Assembly (NCBI RefSeq): GCF_037023145.1
Contig: NZ_CP146093.1
Coordinates: 310,001 to 374,000 of the forward strand
From: Ralstonia sp. RRA
GTDB lineage: Bacteria > Pseudomonadota > Gammaproteobacteria > Burkholderiales > Burkholderiaceae
Reading direction: 5' to 3'
DNA: 64,000 nt
Part shown: positions 35,498 to 43,731 of the stretch, in pieces
Position numbering within the stretch: the stretch's first letter is position 1
Layout: each line of letters starts with the position of its first letter
Notes under the pieces: model-generated
The model's database searches: none
What the model saw: the letters and a program-made list of their open reading frames with translations, nothing else
Told to the model about the DNA's origin: nothing
Program-made: the position numbers and the translations under genes

Positions 35498-36371
35498 GGG
35501 GCCTCCCAGTATCAAGAGGGAGTGGCCCAATTGGGTGGGGCGGACGGCCCGACACCGCGGCAAATCGGTGGTGCCACTGCGGGAACAGTTCGCCCGCGAG
35601 GCCGCGCATGGTGTCGAGCGCGGCAGAGGCGACTCTGCCCGGCGGCTGGCGGTGTTCGACCCGATGCACCGGCATGCCGCGCGTCGCGGCGCGCGGGTAG
35701 GCCTCGATGGCCGGCACGTCGGTGGCCAGCACGCGGATGCCGGCGTGGTCCTGGAACAGATCGCGCAGGGCTTGCTGGATCAGCCGGGCGTTCGCGGACA
35801 CTGGATGGACACGGTTGATGAGCAGGTGCAGCGGCGGCGGCTCGATGCCCAGGTGCCGGTACGGCGCAATGTCTTCGAGTAACTGCATGGTGCCGCGCCG
35901 AAGCTCTCGGGCCGCAAGGATCTCAGGCGTCACGGGCGACAGCGCGAGGCCGGAAGCCAGCACCGCCATCTCCAGCAGCACCGAGCGCGCGCCCTGGGTG
36001 TCGATCAGCACCAGGTCATAGAGCGGAGCCAGCACCGGCAGCAGATGCCGCAGCCGCAGGCGTCCATCCGGTGCGTGTAGCAGCATGGTGTTCAACTCGC
36101 CCCGGTGGTCGTTGGAGATCACCAGGTCTAGGCCCGCCACGATGGTGCGGGACACGAGCTGGCCGAGGTCGCGCTCGTTGAAGGCCAGCAACTCGTAGAT
36201 GCCACCAGGCGCGCGGTGGGTCAGCTCGTAGTACGAGGACAAGGTGGGCTGCACGTCGAGATCGAGCAGCAACACGCGCAGCCCCGCGTCCGCGGCGAGC
36301 CCGCCCAGGTTGGCGGCCGTGGTCGTCTTGCCGACGCCGCCTTTCGTTGAAATGATGGATACGACCTGCAT
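35481..36371 (-). CDS. parA: ParA/Soj family ATPase of the ICE
   Basis: 296 residues. Deviant Walker A KGGVGKTTTA (about 10-19), switch motif DLDVQPTLSSY, and Walker B VLIDTQGA. ICE-type ParA proteins help maintain or stabilise the element. The C-terminus past residue 265 is proline-rich. 42 bases after alpA; overlaps shi. Confidence 0.92.
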   Translation of the reverse strand: MQVVSIISTKGGVGKTTTAANLGGLAADAGLRVLLLDLDVQPTLSSYYELTHRAPGGIYELLAFNERDLGQLVSRTIVAGLDLVISNDHRGELNTMLLHAPDGRLRLRHLLPVLAPLYDLVLIDTQGARSVLLEMAVLASGLALSPVTPEILAARELRRGTMQLLEDIAPYRHLGIEPPPLHLLINRVHPVSANARLIQQALRDLFQDHAGIRVLATDVPAIEAYPRAATRGMPVHRVEHRQPPGRVASAALDTMRGLAGELFPQWHHRFAAVSGRPPHPIGPLPLDTGRPHGERT

Positions 36372-36413
36372 GGCGCTCTCCGTGTGAGGATGGGAAATCC
36401 GCGCGAGAACGGA

Positions 36414-36626
36414 TCAGGTCCGGCTGTTGACGCGCTCGGCGATCCACTGGTCGATCTCGATAGAGTCCCAGCCCACGGCGCGCACGCCCAGGCGAAGCGC
36501 CTGCGGGAACTGGCGCTTTTTCATCAGGTTGTAGATGTGGGCGCGCTTGAAGCCGGACTTCGCTTCGACTTCATCCAGGCGCAGAATGCGACGCTCGCTC
36601 GGCGGCAGTACGGGGGATTGCGACAT
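36414..36626 (-). CDS. alpA: AlpA-family regulator
   Basis: 70-residue excisionase/MerR-like winged-helix protein (RRILRLDEVEAKSGFKRAHIYNLMKKRQFP). The ATG at 36626 was chosen over a GTG 9 bases upstream because an AGGAG site lies at proper distance. In ICEclc the alpA promoter drives the regulatory operon that follows. First gene of the alpA-parA-shi-parB-DUF2857-STY4528 run. Confidence 0.88.
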   Translation of the reverse strand: MSQSPVLPPSERRILRLDEVEAKSGFKRAHIYNLMKKRQFPQALRLGVRAVGWDSIEIDQWIAERVNSRT

Positions 36627-36699
36627 GGCGGTCACTCCTGAACGCTCAGTGGCGTTTGTTGGCGTGATCTCTATTCAATAGACATGGATGCCAAAAGAC

Positions 36700-36713
36700 A
36701 TTGCATATGCAAT
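36700..36713. promoter_or_regulatory. Candidate operator upstream of alpA
   Basis: Perfect 14-bp palindrome ATTGCATATGCAAT, with another ATTGCA half-site at 36721-36726. It lies 74 bases upstream of the alpA start and just after the stop of the BisR-like gene, the place where the alpA promoter should be. Confidence 0.55.
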
Positions 36714-36744
36714 CTCCTGGATTGCACATACAAGCTGGAAGATT

Positions 36745-37491
36745 TCACTCGGATGCGCTACGGACGTTCTTCCTAGCGTTGGCGAACTTGCCATTCAAGG
36801 TTCGCTCCGTGATGCCCACGGCGCCACCGCAGTTGGCAAGCATTGCAGAGACGATGGCCTCCTGCGTTCTGAATCTGGAGTAAGGCACACCCGCAGGAGA
36901 CTGGCCGAGCATCAGCGCCAGCATCGCGCCGATGATGTTCAGGTACGTGGTCTCTGCCCGGTGGCTGATTGCGCGCTGATTGGAAGCCAGCAGCACGGTT
37001 GATTGCTTCAGCAGGGTTTCGTGCTGCTCTCGCAGTTCGTGCATCTGATGCTGGGTATGGTCCAACGCTGCTTTGAGAGCCATTCGCTCCAAGAGGAGCG
37101 CCTCTCCTGTTTGTATGGAGATGAACGGGTGGGCCATGCGCTCGCCACGGCTGAAGAGAAAGGCGGGGCGATGCTCAGGATAGTGGGCGCGCATCCAGCG
37201 CTTGAGATCGACATGGCGGATGGTCAGGTCCGGCGAACTCACCAGCGCTGGGTCGTTGAGCGTGATCCCGTTCTTGCCGTAAGGAAGCTCAGCGTGGAGG
37301 ATGCCGTCGTAGATGCGTTCCGAATACAGCCGACACTCATTCCATCGCGGGCAGTCCAGTGTCTGTGGCAGGCGCAGCGGCGATGTGATCGATGCGAGGA
37401 TCATCGTCTTGAACCGCAACAGCCCGGCCCACCGTATGGCAGCTTCGATGGGGCGATAGAACACCTTTGATAATGGAGGTTCCTTGTGCAT
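36745..37491 (-). CDS. Candidate BisR-like regulator
   Basis: 248 residues with no recognised domain; central Q/H-rich helix (DHTQHQMHELREQHETLLKQS, in part) suggests a coiled coil at about 140-165, followed by a C-terminal helical region ending GITERTLNGKFANARKN, which looks DNA-binding. As I recall, ICEclc BisR is a roughly 250-residue protein without known domains, encoded just upstream of alpA. Strong AAAGGAGACG ribosome site. Name is a proposal from size and order. Confidence 0.6.
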   Translation of the reverse strand: MHKEPPLSKVFYRPIEAAIRWAGLLRFKTMILASITSPLRLPQTLDCPRWNECRLYSERIYDGILHAELPYGKNGITLNDPALVSSPDLTIRHVDLKRWMRAHYPEHRPAFLFSRGERMAHPFISIQTGEALLLERMALKAALDHTQHQMHELREQHETLLKQSTVLLASNQRAISHRAETTYLNIIGAMLALMLGQSPAGVPYSRFRTQEAIVSAMLANCGGAVGITERTLNGKFANARKNVRSASE

Positions 37492-37930
37492 GGTCTCGTC
37501 TCCTTTCGGAAGCGCTACATCACCGGCTCCTTTTCTGCCCCATCAAGGGCTATTGTATTGATTGGCCTGTGGCGCATGCCTGAGACGACTCTCAGGAACA
37601 TGGGGGAGGCGATCATGGCGTTCGCCACAGGTGGTCCTCTCTTGTCTGTTGTGCAAGAATTGACCGGTTGCCGGCGCATCGAGCCACGAGGAAGAAGCCC
37701 GCTCGATTGGCGCTCACGGTGCCAGCGTCACGGGGGCGGGCAAGCCCATCAAGACTGATTCGATATGGTCTGATATCCAGGCGGTTTCAGAAGACGCATG
37801 GTCCAGCTTTTTACGGATCAACGTCGATCTGAATGGAGAAGAAGCGGCACACGTCATGCTTGTTTCGACATCCTGATATATCGATAAAGCATTACCGCGC
37901 CGGCCGTCATTCGTCGCTGTTCCCTGCTTC
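37492..37930. other. Spacer at the edge of the ICE backbone
   Basis: No convincing gene. A minus-strand frame 37714-37857 (47 residues, ATG at 37854 region) reads WISDHIESVLMGLP, which hints at a fragment of a DUF262-like protein, but is too short to call. I found no copy of the tRNA-Gly 3' end used as attachment site by this ICE class here. Confidence 0.35.
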
Positions 37931-39184
37931 TTATTCTTCGAATGTGGAGCGCACGGCCTGCACAACATGTTCTGCCCGTTGGGCCGCGCTAAGCTGAGAG
38001 TAGGTCTTTCTCAGCTTGCCCGATACCTGCTAGCCGTTTTCCTTGATAGAGTCGATGATGCGGTTCGCATCCTCAGCCTATGCCTGCAAGTAGGCGTCTA
38101 GCAGATCGGCAGTGACGTGAGGCAGGAGCGCTTCGACGGGAGAAAGTTTGTAGGTATAGGAGACGGGAGCTGGGCCATGCAGAGCGAACCCTGAAGCACG
38201 CATTCCTGCCCAGAACAAAGCGAGGTTCTTGTCCCCTGTACACAGCATGATCTGCTCTTGCGGAAATAGAGCAAAGAAATTGATCAGCAGCTCCAGCGCC
38301 CTCAGATCGGCCAGCGCGTTGTAGGCGTCCTGTTCGGAATACTGTGCGGAAGGCTTGACCAGACGCTTGGCGGGGCCTGCGCCGTTTTCAACGCAGACAA
38401 TGCTCAGGGCAGCAAGCACCGCCAGCGTATTTCGCTGCAAGCCGCAGCGCTGGGCAGCTTCAAGAACCTGGTTCCACATCTCGGGGCGTCGGGCTGCGCT
38501 GATGGGCGACTGCAGTGCAGGGGCCACCTGACACAAGAATTGGACTTTGCGCTCCATGCTCTCGCGCATTTCCTCCAGGAGTCCGGTCAAGCCAGCGACT
38601 GCCGAGTCGGGGGTGAGTTGGGCTTGCGGAAGCGCCGAGCGGATTTTTCTGCAGGCTTCAGCCCATTGGTCCTCGACCTCTTGCGGCGTGGGAATCTGCC
38701 GCTTGTTGCCTTCCAGAGCGAACAGGCCGGGATTGATCCGCACGGGCTTGTCTTGGAAGAGGTCGAGAAAATCGTCCCCGCCGCGGACCTTCCGTCCATC
38801 TTTGTAGCGTGACGCAAGCTCGCTGATGGTGCAGCGATCGGGCATGACAAGCATGTTCGACCGCAAAGCCAGGCCGGATGGCAGCCAGCCGCCGCGAACG
38901 AGGCCGATGGCCTTGTTCGAGTATTGGCTCTCCAGCGTTGTGCGAAGATTTGCGGCTGCCTCTACCGACAGTTCCGGAATGCTGCTCTCGACGATGCGTG
39001 CATGGGACCAGTTCAGTGGAATGTTGACAGGGCCATTGAGCTTCATCCCGTCAAGGTCCGAGTACCGCAGCGGCTGTAGATCCACGCCGTCAAATGAGGC
39101 CGTTCGGCCCGTGGGCACGCCTTCAGCGTCTTGCTCTTTGAAGATCCAGACCCCTGCTGTCTGGGGTACTTGCTGATTGGTCAT
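37931..39184 (-). pseudogene. PIN-like protein gene with two in-frame amber codons
   Basis: Continuous frame from the ATG at 39184 (GTG at 39190 possible) to TAA at 37931-37933. The first 368 codons are open to a TAG at 38078-38080; the same frame goes on through AEDANRIIDSIKENG, a second TAG at 38030-38032, and 32 more codons ending RSTFEE. The N-terminal LVMPDRCTISELASRY and the late MLCTGDKNLALFWA fit the first and third acidic motifs of a PIN ribonuclease domain. Function inferred. Without read-through the product is 368 residues and lacks its tail. Confidence 0.6.
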
Positions 39185-39186
39185 AG

Positions 39187-39509
39187 TCACTGCTCGATCA
39201 AGGGGGGGGAAGTCCTGGAGCCTGCAGGCCGACTGAACTCTGCGTAGAGGGCTTCTGCCAGCTCCTAGCCATCAATGAAGCCAGCCTCTTCGGATGTCAG
39301 GCAGATCGCCAAGACTTTGATACCTCCATTGTCCAGGTGCTGCTGGATGCCTGCGTGGTGATATCCATGGTGTAGCCGGGCCGAGTCCGCCATGTTGTAC
39401 GCACGGAGCGACGGGTAGCTGCTCCTGGACCTTGATGGAAGTCTTTGGACGAACTTTGTTGTCGAGGGCAAAAAACAAGGCTATAATCAAGTTCTTCGCT
39501 GCTCACCAC
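39187..39509 (-). pseudogene. Decayed short gene upstream of the PIN-like gene
   Basis: A reading frame broken twice by frameshift (one at a T6 run near 39470, one near 39415) and once by a TAG at 39265-39267. Joined, it reads SSEELDYSLVF / ALDNKVRPKTSIKVQEQ / YPSLRAYNMADSARLHHGYH ... AICLTSEEAGFIDG / stop / ELAEALYAEFSR. Its terminal TGA (39187-39189) overlaps the start of the PIN-like gene, as in a translationally coupled pair. No family recognised. Confidence 0.55.
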
Positions 39510-39780
39510 AGGGAAGGAAGTGATTGGGAAACAACGACTTAGCGCTCAGGTGTTTGTCTGTTTTCCGACTCCATACGCCGGACCGGCTTACCCGAAGGCC
39601 TATCGGCCCACTGCAGTACCTGGGCCCATCTACCTCGCAACAGCGCGCTTGCGAATCTGATCCTCCCCACACGCGGCGACCCATTGCCGCGAGCCTTGAT
39701 TTCAGCCGCCTCCCGGCGGGATGTCTGCGGATTCCCGTCTGGATCGGGCCCGAAGGAAACCTTGTGTGGGGAAGACCATC

Positions 39781-40023
39781 ATGCATTCCGTTCTCAGAAT
39801 CGCCGCATCTCTTTTGTTCGGTGTCGCCGCTAGCGCCGCCTTCGCGGGTCCCAACTGGGACGCCATCAACAGTGCACGCGCGGCTGCAAAGCATTCTGCC
39901 GCCGTTTCCGGCACCGCGTCGAGCAAAGAGGCGATGCAGAAGCAGTGCGCTGAAATGATGAAATCGACGGATGCCCGTCCGATGGACGGCGTCAGCCCGA
40001 AGGGCGCTCCCGAGGCGAAATGA
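39781..40023 (+). CDS. Small exported protein, metal region
   Basis: 80 residues with a signal peptide (MHSVLRIAASLLFGVAASAAFAG, cleavage near 23). The mature part is about 57 residues, with one Cys and several Met and His. First gene of the run leading to czc. No family recognised. GGGGAAG ribosome site before the ATG; longer starts are not needed. Confidence 0.65.
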   Translation: MHSVLRIAASLLFGVAASAAFAGPNWDAINSARAAAKHSAAVSGTASSKEAMQKQCAEMMKSTDARPMDGVSPKGAPEAK

Positions 40024-40156
40024 GCGCGTGCGCTTCGGCCTGATGGCCGGGCCGCCCATATCGACGCCACCGGCTCCTGGAGTTAAGCCGCTTGATCTTG
40101 CGGCACATGGCATCGGCGGCGAACAGCTTCAAGCTCAATCGAATATGGAGATCGAC

Positions 40157-40462
40157 ATGAAGACGAGATCACACGTGGCCGCAACGCTTGTGCTTGCCCT
40201 ACTTGGGGCCGGTGGCTGGAGCGTGGCAGCCAGCCCTAGCCGTGGCGCCGACGGCACCAAATCGGGGTCACCAGACCCCATGCATTCCATGATGATGAGC
40301 CACATGATGGACAGCGGCATGATGGGCGGTTGTCCGATGATGGGGCAACTGCCGCCCGGCAACGAGAAGCTCTCGATGCAGATGCACGGCGAGATGATGC
40401 AGGCGATGGGAGAAATTCTGCGCAAGTACGCGGACAATATCCAGACACCCTCGTCGAAATGA
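40157..40462 (+). CDS. Exported methionine-rich protein, probable copper binder
   Basis: 101 residues; signal peptide (KTRSHVAATLVLALLGAGGWSVAAS, in part). The mature part is very rich in Met and His (HSMMMSHMMDSGMMGGCPMMG), the usual sign of Cu(I)/Ag(I) binding in the periplasm. The ATG at 40157 has a GGAG site 6 bases upstream; an ATG at 40145 is an alternative. Copper role inferred from composition. Confidence 0.75.
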   Translation: MKTRSHVAATLVLALLGAGGWSVAASPSRGADGTKSGSPDPMHSMMMSHMMDSGMMGGCPMMGQLPPGNEKLSMQMHGEMMQAMGEILRKYADNIQTPSSK

Positions 40463-40510
40463 CGGTGGCCGGCCGTATCGAGAACCACCGAGTACCACAG
40501 GAGTACCGCT

Positions 40511-40756
40511 ATGAAATGCAATACGAGAACCATGGCCGCTGTGGGCGCTGCCCTGGTGGCGATCCTGGCGATCGCCTATACCGTTTTCCCGTCAGTTCGT
40601 GCCTTCGTGCTGGGCATTGGCCCCTACCTGTTGATTCTGGTCTGCCCGCTATCGATGTGGCTGATGATGAAAGGCATGCAAGGTCAAGACGACCAGCGGC
40701 GTTCGACAACCGACGACACGCCTGAGCGGAAGCAGCCGTTTCGGATCGAAAAGTGA
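40511..40756 (+). CDS. DUF2933 small membrane protein
   Basis: 81 residues, two hydrophobic segments (VGAALVAILAIAYTVF and GIGPYLLILVCPLSMWLMM) and a charged C-terminal tail. Matches DUF2933, small proteins found in copper and other metal resistance clusters; function unknown. Overlaps the frame of the next gene region only at the end. Confidence 0.8.
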   Translation: MKCNTRTMAAVGAALVAILAIAYTVFPSVRAFVLGIGPYLLILVCPLSMWLMMKGMQGQDDQRRSTTDDTPERKQPFRIEK

Positions 40757-40830
40757 ATCGTGGCGCGGTGCAGGCACGTATCACAGATGCGAGCACCGCC
40801 ACGAGCACGCCAAGGACAGGAGGTGGCGTG

Positions 40831-41052
40831 ATGGGCGAACTATCGACATGGAAGGTGGTCTGGATCGTCCTGGCCGTCGTCGGCGCCATCGCGATCCTCG
40901 GGGGATTGGGCATGCTGGCGATGCACCGTTGCATGACAGGCAGTTGGACGTGCTGCCAACAGACTAGCCATACCGTTGGTTGGGTTGGGCCGACTGCGTT
41001 GGAAGCTGGAAGCTCACAGGACTCGAGGACACGCGACGTTCAGCACGCGTGA
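40831..41052 (+). CDS. Small membrane protein with cysteine pair
   Basis: 73 residues from the ATG at 40831 after a strong AGGAGG site (GTG at 40828 possible). One helix (WKVVWIVLAVVGAIAILGGL) then HRCMTGSWTCCQQ with three Cys and a His. Not recognised. Position suggests metal handling. Confidence 0.6.
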   Translation: MGELSTWKVVWIVLAVVGAIAILGGLGMLAMHRCMTGSWTCCQQTSHTVGWVGPTALEAGSSQDSRTRDVQHA

Positions 41053-41147
41053 TAGCGCCGCTGATGGCTTCCTGGACGTGCAGGACTTGAAGACATCGAG
41101 AGCGTAACGAAAACTGGCGCAGCAGCCGGGGTATCAAGGAGACGGTC

Positions 41148-41456
41148 ATGAGCATCAAATGGGTGATTGCCATTGTTCCCACCGAACTGCTGGAGCAGCT
41201 AGAAAGGAAGCTTGCGACCGTCCACGCCCCGGACCTGACGATCACAAGGGTCAAGGGGTATGGCGAGTACAAGAATTTCTTTTCCAGCGACCTGACCAGC
41301 GTGCATACCAAGGTTGAAATTTTCGCGGACGAGGCCGACGTCGAGGCCATCACCAACGCCATCGTCGAGGTCGGAAAGTCGACGGTGCCGGGTGCCGGGA
41401 TCGTGGCGGCTGTTCCCGTCGAGAAGCTCTTGCACCTTCACATCGAGTCCAAGTGA
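41148..41456 (+). CDS. PII-like protein of the metal region
   Basis: 102 residues of the PII/GlnB-like fold (ferredoxin-like core; YGEYKNFFSSDLTSVHTKVEIFADE), lacking the T-loop tyrosine and the ATP-binding signature of true PII proteins. Related PII-like genes lie next to heavy-metal RND operons. A metal- or nucleotide-sensing role is inferred. AAGGAGACGGTC ribosome site. Confidence 0.8.
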   Translation: MSIKWVIAIVPTELLEQLERKLATVHAPDLTITRVKGYGEYKNFFSSDLTSVHTKVEIFADEADVEAITNAIVEVGKSTVPGAGIVAAVPVEKLLHLHIESK

Positions 41457-41704
41457 TGTGACAGGCAGTACTCACGTGCGCAGCCCCCAGCCTGCGGTAC
41501 TCCACCACACGTCCAGGCACGTTCACCATTGCAAAACGTTTATACCAAGATGACATTTCTGTCATCTTTGGTTGCGGCGATGCTTTCCGGTCTACGCTGG
41601 TGCCGAAATCTGGAGCCTCCGGACAACCGGTGGCTCCAACCGTTCGAATCGCACTCAGGGCGCCATGCCGAACTATCGTGTCAGCTTTCAAGAACCATCA
41701 AATC

Positions 41705-42271
41705 ATGCACGGTCCCCGCTCGTTGGCGTGGCGGACAAGTGCACTTGCGACGTTGGGAACGATGGCAGCAGTAGTCGTCCAATCGGTCTTTGCGGGCTCA
41801 GGACAGATCGCAGCGACCCCAAGTCTCACCTGGGCTCTCATCTGGGCGCTGATCCTGCCGCTGATTGTGGGTATGTGCACCCATCGTCTGGTCTCGCGCA
41901 GCCTGTCGCCAATGCGGTGCCTCGCAGCCAAGGGCGATCAGACAGCCTTTGGGATTGTTCATCTTTCGCTGTCGGGAAGCATACCGACCGAAGTTCAACC
42001 GTTGGTCGATGCCTTGCGCGACGTTTCGTCGAAGCACGAAGAGACCGTGGCGGCTGTGCGCTCGATTTACACCGATCTCAATCACGACTTGCGCACTCCG
42101 CTGCATACTCTCGCCTTGCAAACAGAAGTGACATTGATTGCCCCTCGCAGCGCCGAAGAATATGAGGCCTTGTTGCGCTCGAACCTGGAGGAGTTTGCGC
42201 GGCTAGCGACTGCTACCGACAGGACGCTGCAGGCGCTACGCGAGCTCGCGCTGCGGCGCCATGAATCGTGA
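41705..42271 (+). CDS. Orphan sensor-kinase fragment: membrane region, HAMP and HisKA only
   Basis: 188 residues: two transmembrane helices, a HAMP-like linker (RLVSRSLSPMRCLAAKG) and a HisKA dimerisation helix with the phospho-accepting His in LNHDLRTPLHTL. The ATP-binding HATPase domain is absent; the frame stops at 42271. The layout resembles the middle of CzcS encoded at 51484. It could be a decay product or a small protein that pairs with, and disturbs, CzcS. No response regulator is next to it. Confidence 0.7.
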   Translation: MHGPRSLAWRTSALATLGTMAAVVVQSVFAGSGQIAATPSLTWALIWALILPLIVGMCTHRLVSRSLSPMRCLAAKGDQTAFGIVHLSLSGSIPTEVQPLVDALRDVSSKHEETVAAVRSIYTDLNHDLRTPLHTLALQTEVTLIAPRSAEEYEALLRSNLEEFARLATATDRTLQALRELALRRHES

Positions 42272-42429
42272 CGATGCGACTCGCGCGCACGGACACCGGA
42301 GCCAAGCGCCGCTCGGCGCTCTACATGACAAGATTGTAATAAGGTCGTCATGAGCGTGCGGGTGCCGTCTCCGTAGACTGCTCACACGGTCAACCACGGT
42401 GGTTGACCACTGACACGGAGAACAAAGCC

Positions 42430-42690
42430 ATGAAGACCACGTCCAAGATTGCAGTTGCCGGCATCCTGCTGTTTGCTTCGACGATGCCTTCGTTTGCGGC
42501 CGGCATCGGCACCCAGGTGAACTCGGTTCTCGAGAACGCTCGCGCCCAGGGCCCGCGCGACCCGTACACCGATGGTGGCCGTGCGCAGTCGCGTGATCCG
42601 TACACCGACGGCCAGAGTGTCACGCAGCGGGACGTCTATACCGGCGGCGCGAACGTTGCACAACGCGACGTCTACACCAACGGGCTGTAA
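42430..42690 (+). CDS. Exported repeat protein (RDxYTxG repeats)
   Basis: 86 residues. Signal peptide (KIAVAGILLFASTMPSFAAG, in part) and a mature region with four tandem repeats RDPYTDG, RDPYTDG, RDVYTGG, RDVYTNG, spaced 11-13 residues. No family recognised; Asp/Tyr-rich repeats could bind metal or sugar. GGAG ribosome site. The start at 42430 gives the signal peptide. Confidence 0.7.
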   Translation: MKTTSKIAVAGILLFASTMPSFAAGIGTQVNSVLENARAQGPRDPYTDGGRAQSRDPYTDGQSVTQRDVYTGGANVAQRDVYTNGL

Positions 42691-42816
42691 CTCAGTCATT
42701 GGAATTGACGATCGCTGATGCTTTCAAAGGCCGGCGACTCGCCAATCGCAGCGGGTCCCGCAGGGCAGCCCCTGGTCCTCCATACTGAAGCGCTACAAAA
42801 CTACGGATGTAAACGC

Positions 42817-43098
42817 ATGAGTCTGCTCAAGCGATTGTTCGGCGGTCACCACGGTGGCCACCGCCCGAACGGCGGTCACCACGGCAGACGCCATGGTGAC
42901 GCTCACGACCGCGCCCAGGCGGGGATCCCCTCGAATCCTTGGCCCACCACTTGTCTCGGGTGTGGCTCGATTGCATCTCAGCGCGCCCAGTTTTGTCCGC
43001 AGTGCGGCAAGTCACTGGCTGGGGTGGTGTGCGGCCAATGCGGGAGCGCGGCCCAGCCGGGCGCAAAATTTTGTGCCGAATGCGGCACCGCGCTGTAG
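42817..43098 (+). CDS. His-rich double zinc-ribbon protein
   Basis: 93 residues from the ATG at 42817. Residues 9-40 are His/Gly/Arg-rich (GGHHGGHRPNGGHHGRRHGDAH); residues 45-93 hold two zinc ribbons (CLGCG ... CPQCG, CGQCG ... CAECG). Likely binds zinc; role in the metal cluster not known. Upstream starts are not supported by a ribosome site. Confidence 0.7.
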   Translation: MSLLKRLFGGHHGGHRPNGGHHGRRHGDAHDRAQAGIPSNPWPTTCLGCGSIASQRAQFCPQCGKSLAGVVCGQCGSAAQPGAKFCAECGTAL

Positions 43099-43319
43099 CG
43101 CCGACCTCGTCGTGCACTGCGCGGCTCTCTCCGACAAGCAGGCCTTTTGGTCTCGGTCGTAGCCGCCGGATTCGCTCCCGGATGCAGTCTTGTGTTGGGC
43201 GCGCGCGCCGCTAGACCTCGCCCTGTCATCATCCGTATCCCGCTCTTCGAGTAAACTGACGCGCAAATTCGTAAAGCGGTGCCATTTGCGCGCGCCAGCC
43301 AACACTTCTTCAGCCATTC

Positions 43320-43667
43320 ATGCGGCGGTTCTGCTTGATCCTGCTTTTGTTGATCCTGCCATTCCAGTTCAACTGGGCGGTAGCGGCCGCCTATTGCCAG
43401 CATGAAGAGGCCAGCCAATCCAAGTGGCATTTCGGCCACCACGAGCACCACCATCAATCCAGCACAAAAGCGGGGCATGACAAGAAGGCCGTGATCGATA
43501 CGGACTGCGGCGTATGTCATCTGGTCTCCGCTGCGATGGCCTGCGGTCAGCCGCTTCGCCTCGACACGGTCGATCGCGCCCAGACGCCGCCCGTTTCACA
43601 TGCGTTGAAACTGACCTCATCTAGCACCCGCGCACCGGATCGCCCCCAGTGGCGCCGTCTCACATAG
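43320..43667 (+). CDS. czcI: CzcI-type small periplasmic protein (first czc cluster)
   Basis: 115 residues: signal peptide (CLILLLLILPFQFNWAVAAAY, in part), His-rich segment (HFGHHEHHHQ) and DTDCGVCHLV. Same layout as the CzcI at 59418, and typical of the first gene of czc operons, where it is thought to influence expression. Precedes czcC by 64 bases. Confidence 0.85.
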   Translation: MRRFCLILLLLILPFQFNWAVAAAYCQHEEASQSKWHFGHHEHHHQSSTKAGHDKKAVIDTDCGVCHLVSAAMACGQPLRLDTVDRAQTPPVSHALKLTSSSTRAPDRPQWRRLT

Positions 43668-43731
43668 ACGGCGAGACCCACTGAGCCTGCGTCTCGCCGA
43701 ATTCCCACGGTTTGTATCCTGGTGCAATTCG

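Noticed and set aside
37486-37758. Plus-strand open frame of 90 codons upstream of the BisR-like gene
   Set aside because: No ribosome site, no motif; overlaps the leader of the minus-strand gene.
41665-41709. Short frame starting MPNYRVSF, like the start of a small protein often seen in mobile DNA
   Set aside because: The match ends after about 8 residues and the frame is a shadow of the kinase-fragment leader; too little to call.
36627-43000. Search for an ICE attachment site (3' end of tRNA-Gly) near the parA end
   Set aside because: No tRNA 3'-end-like sequence with the expected TTCGA...CCA form was found, so the ICE border cannot be placed.
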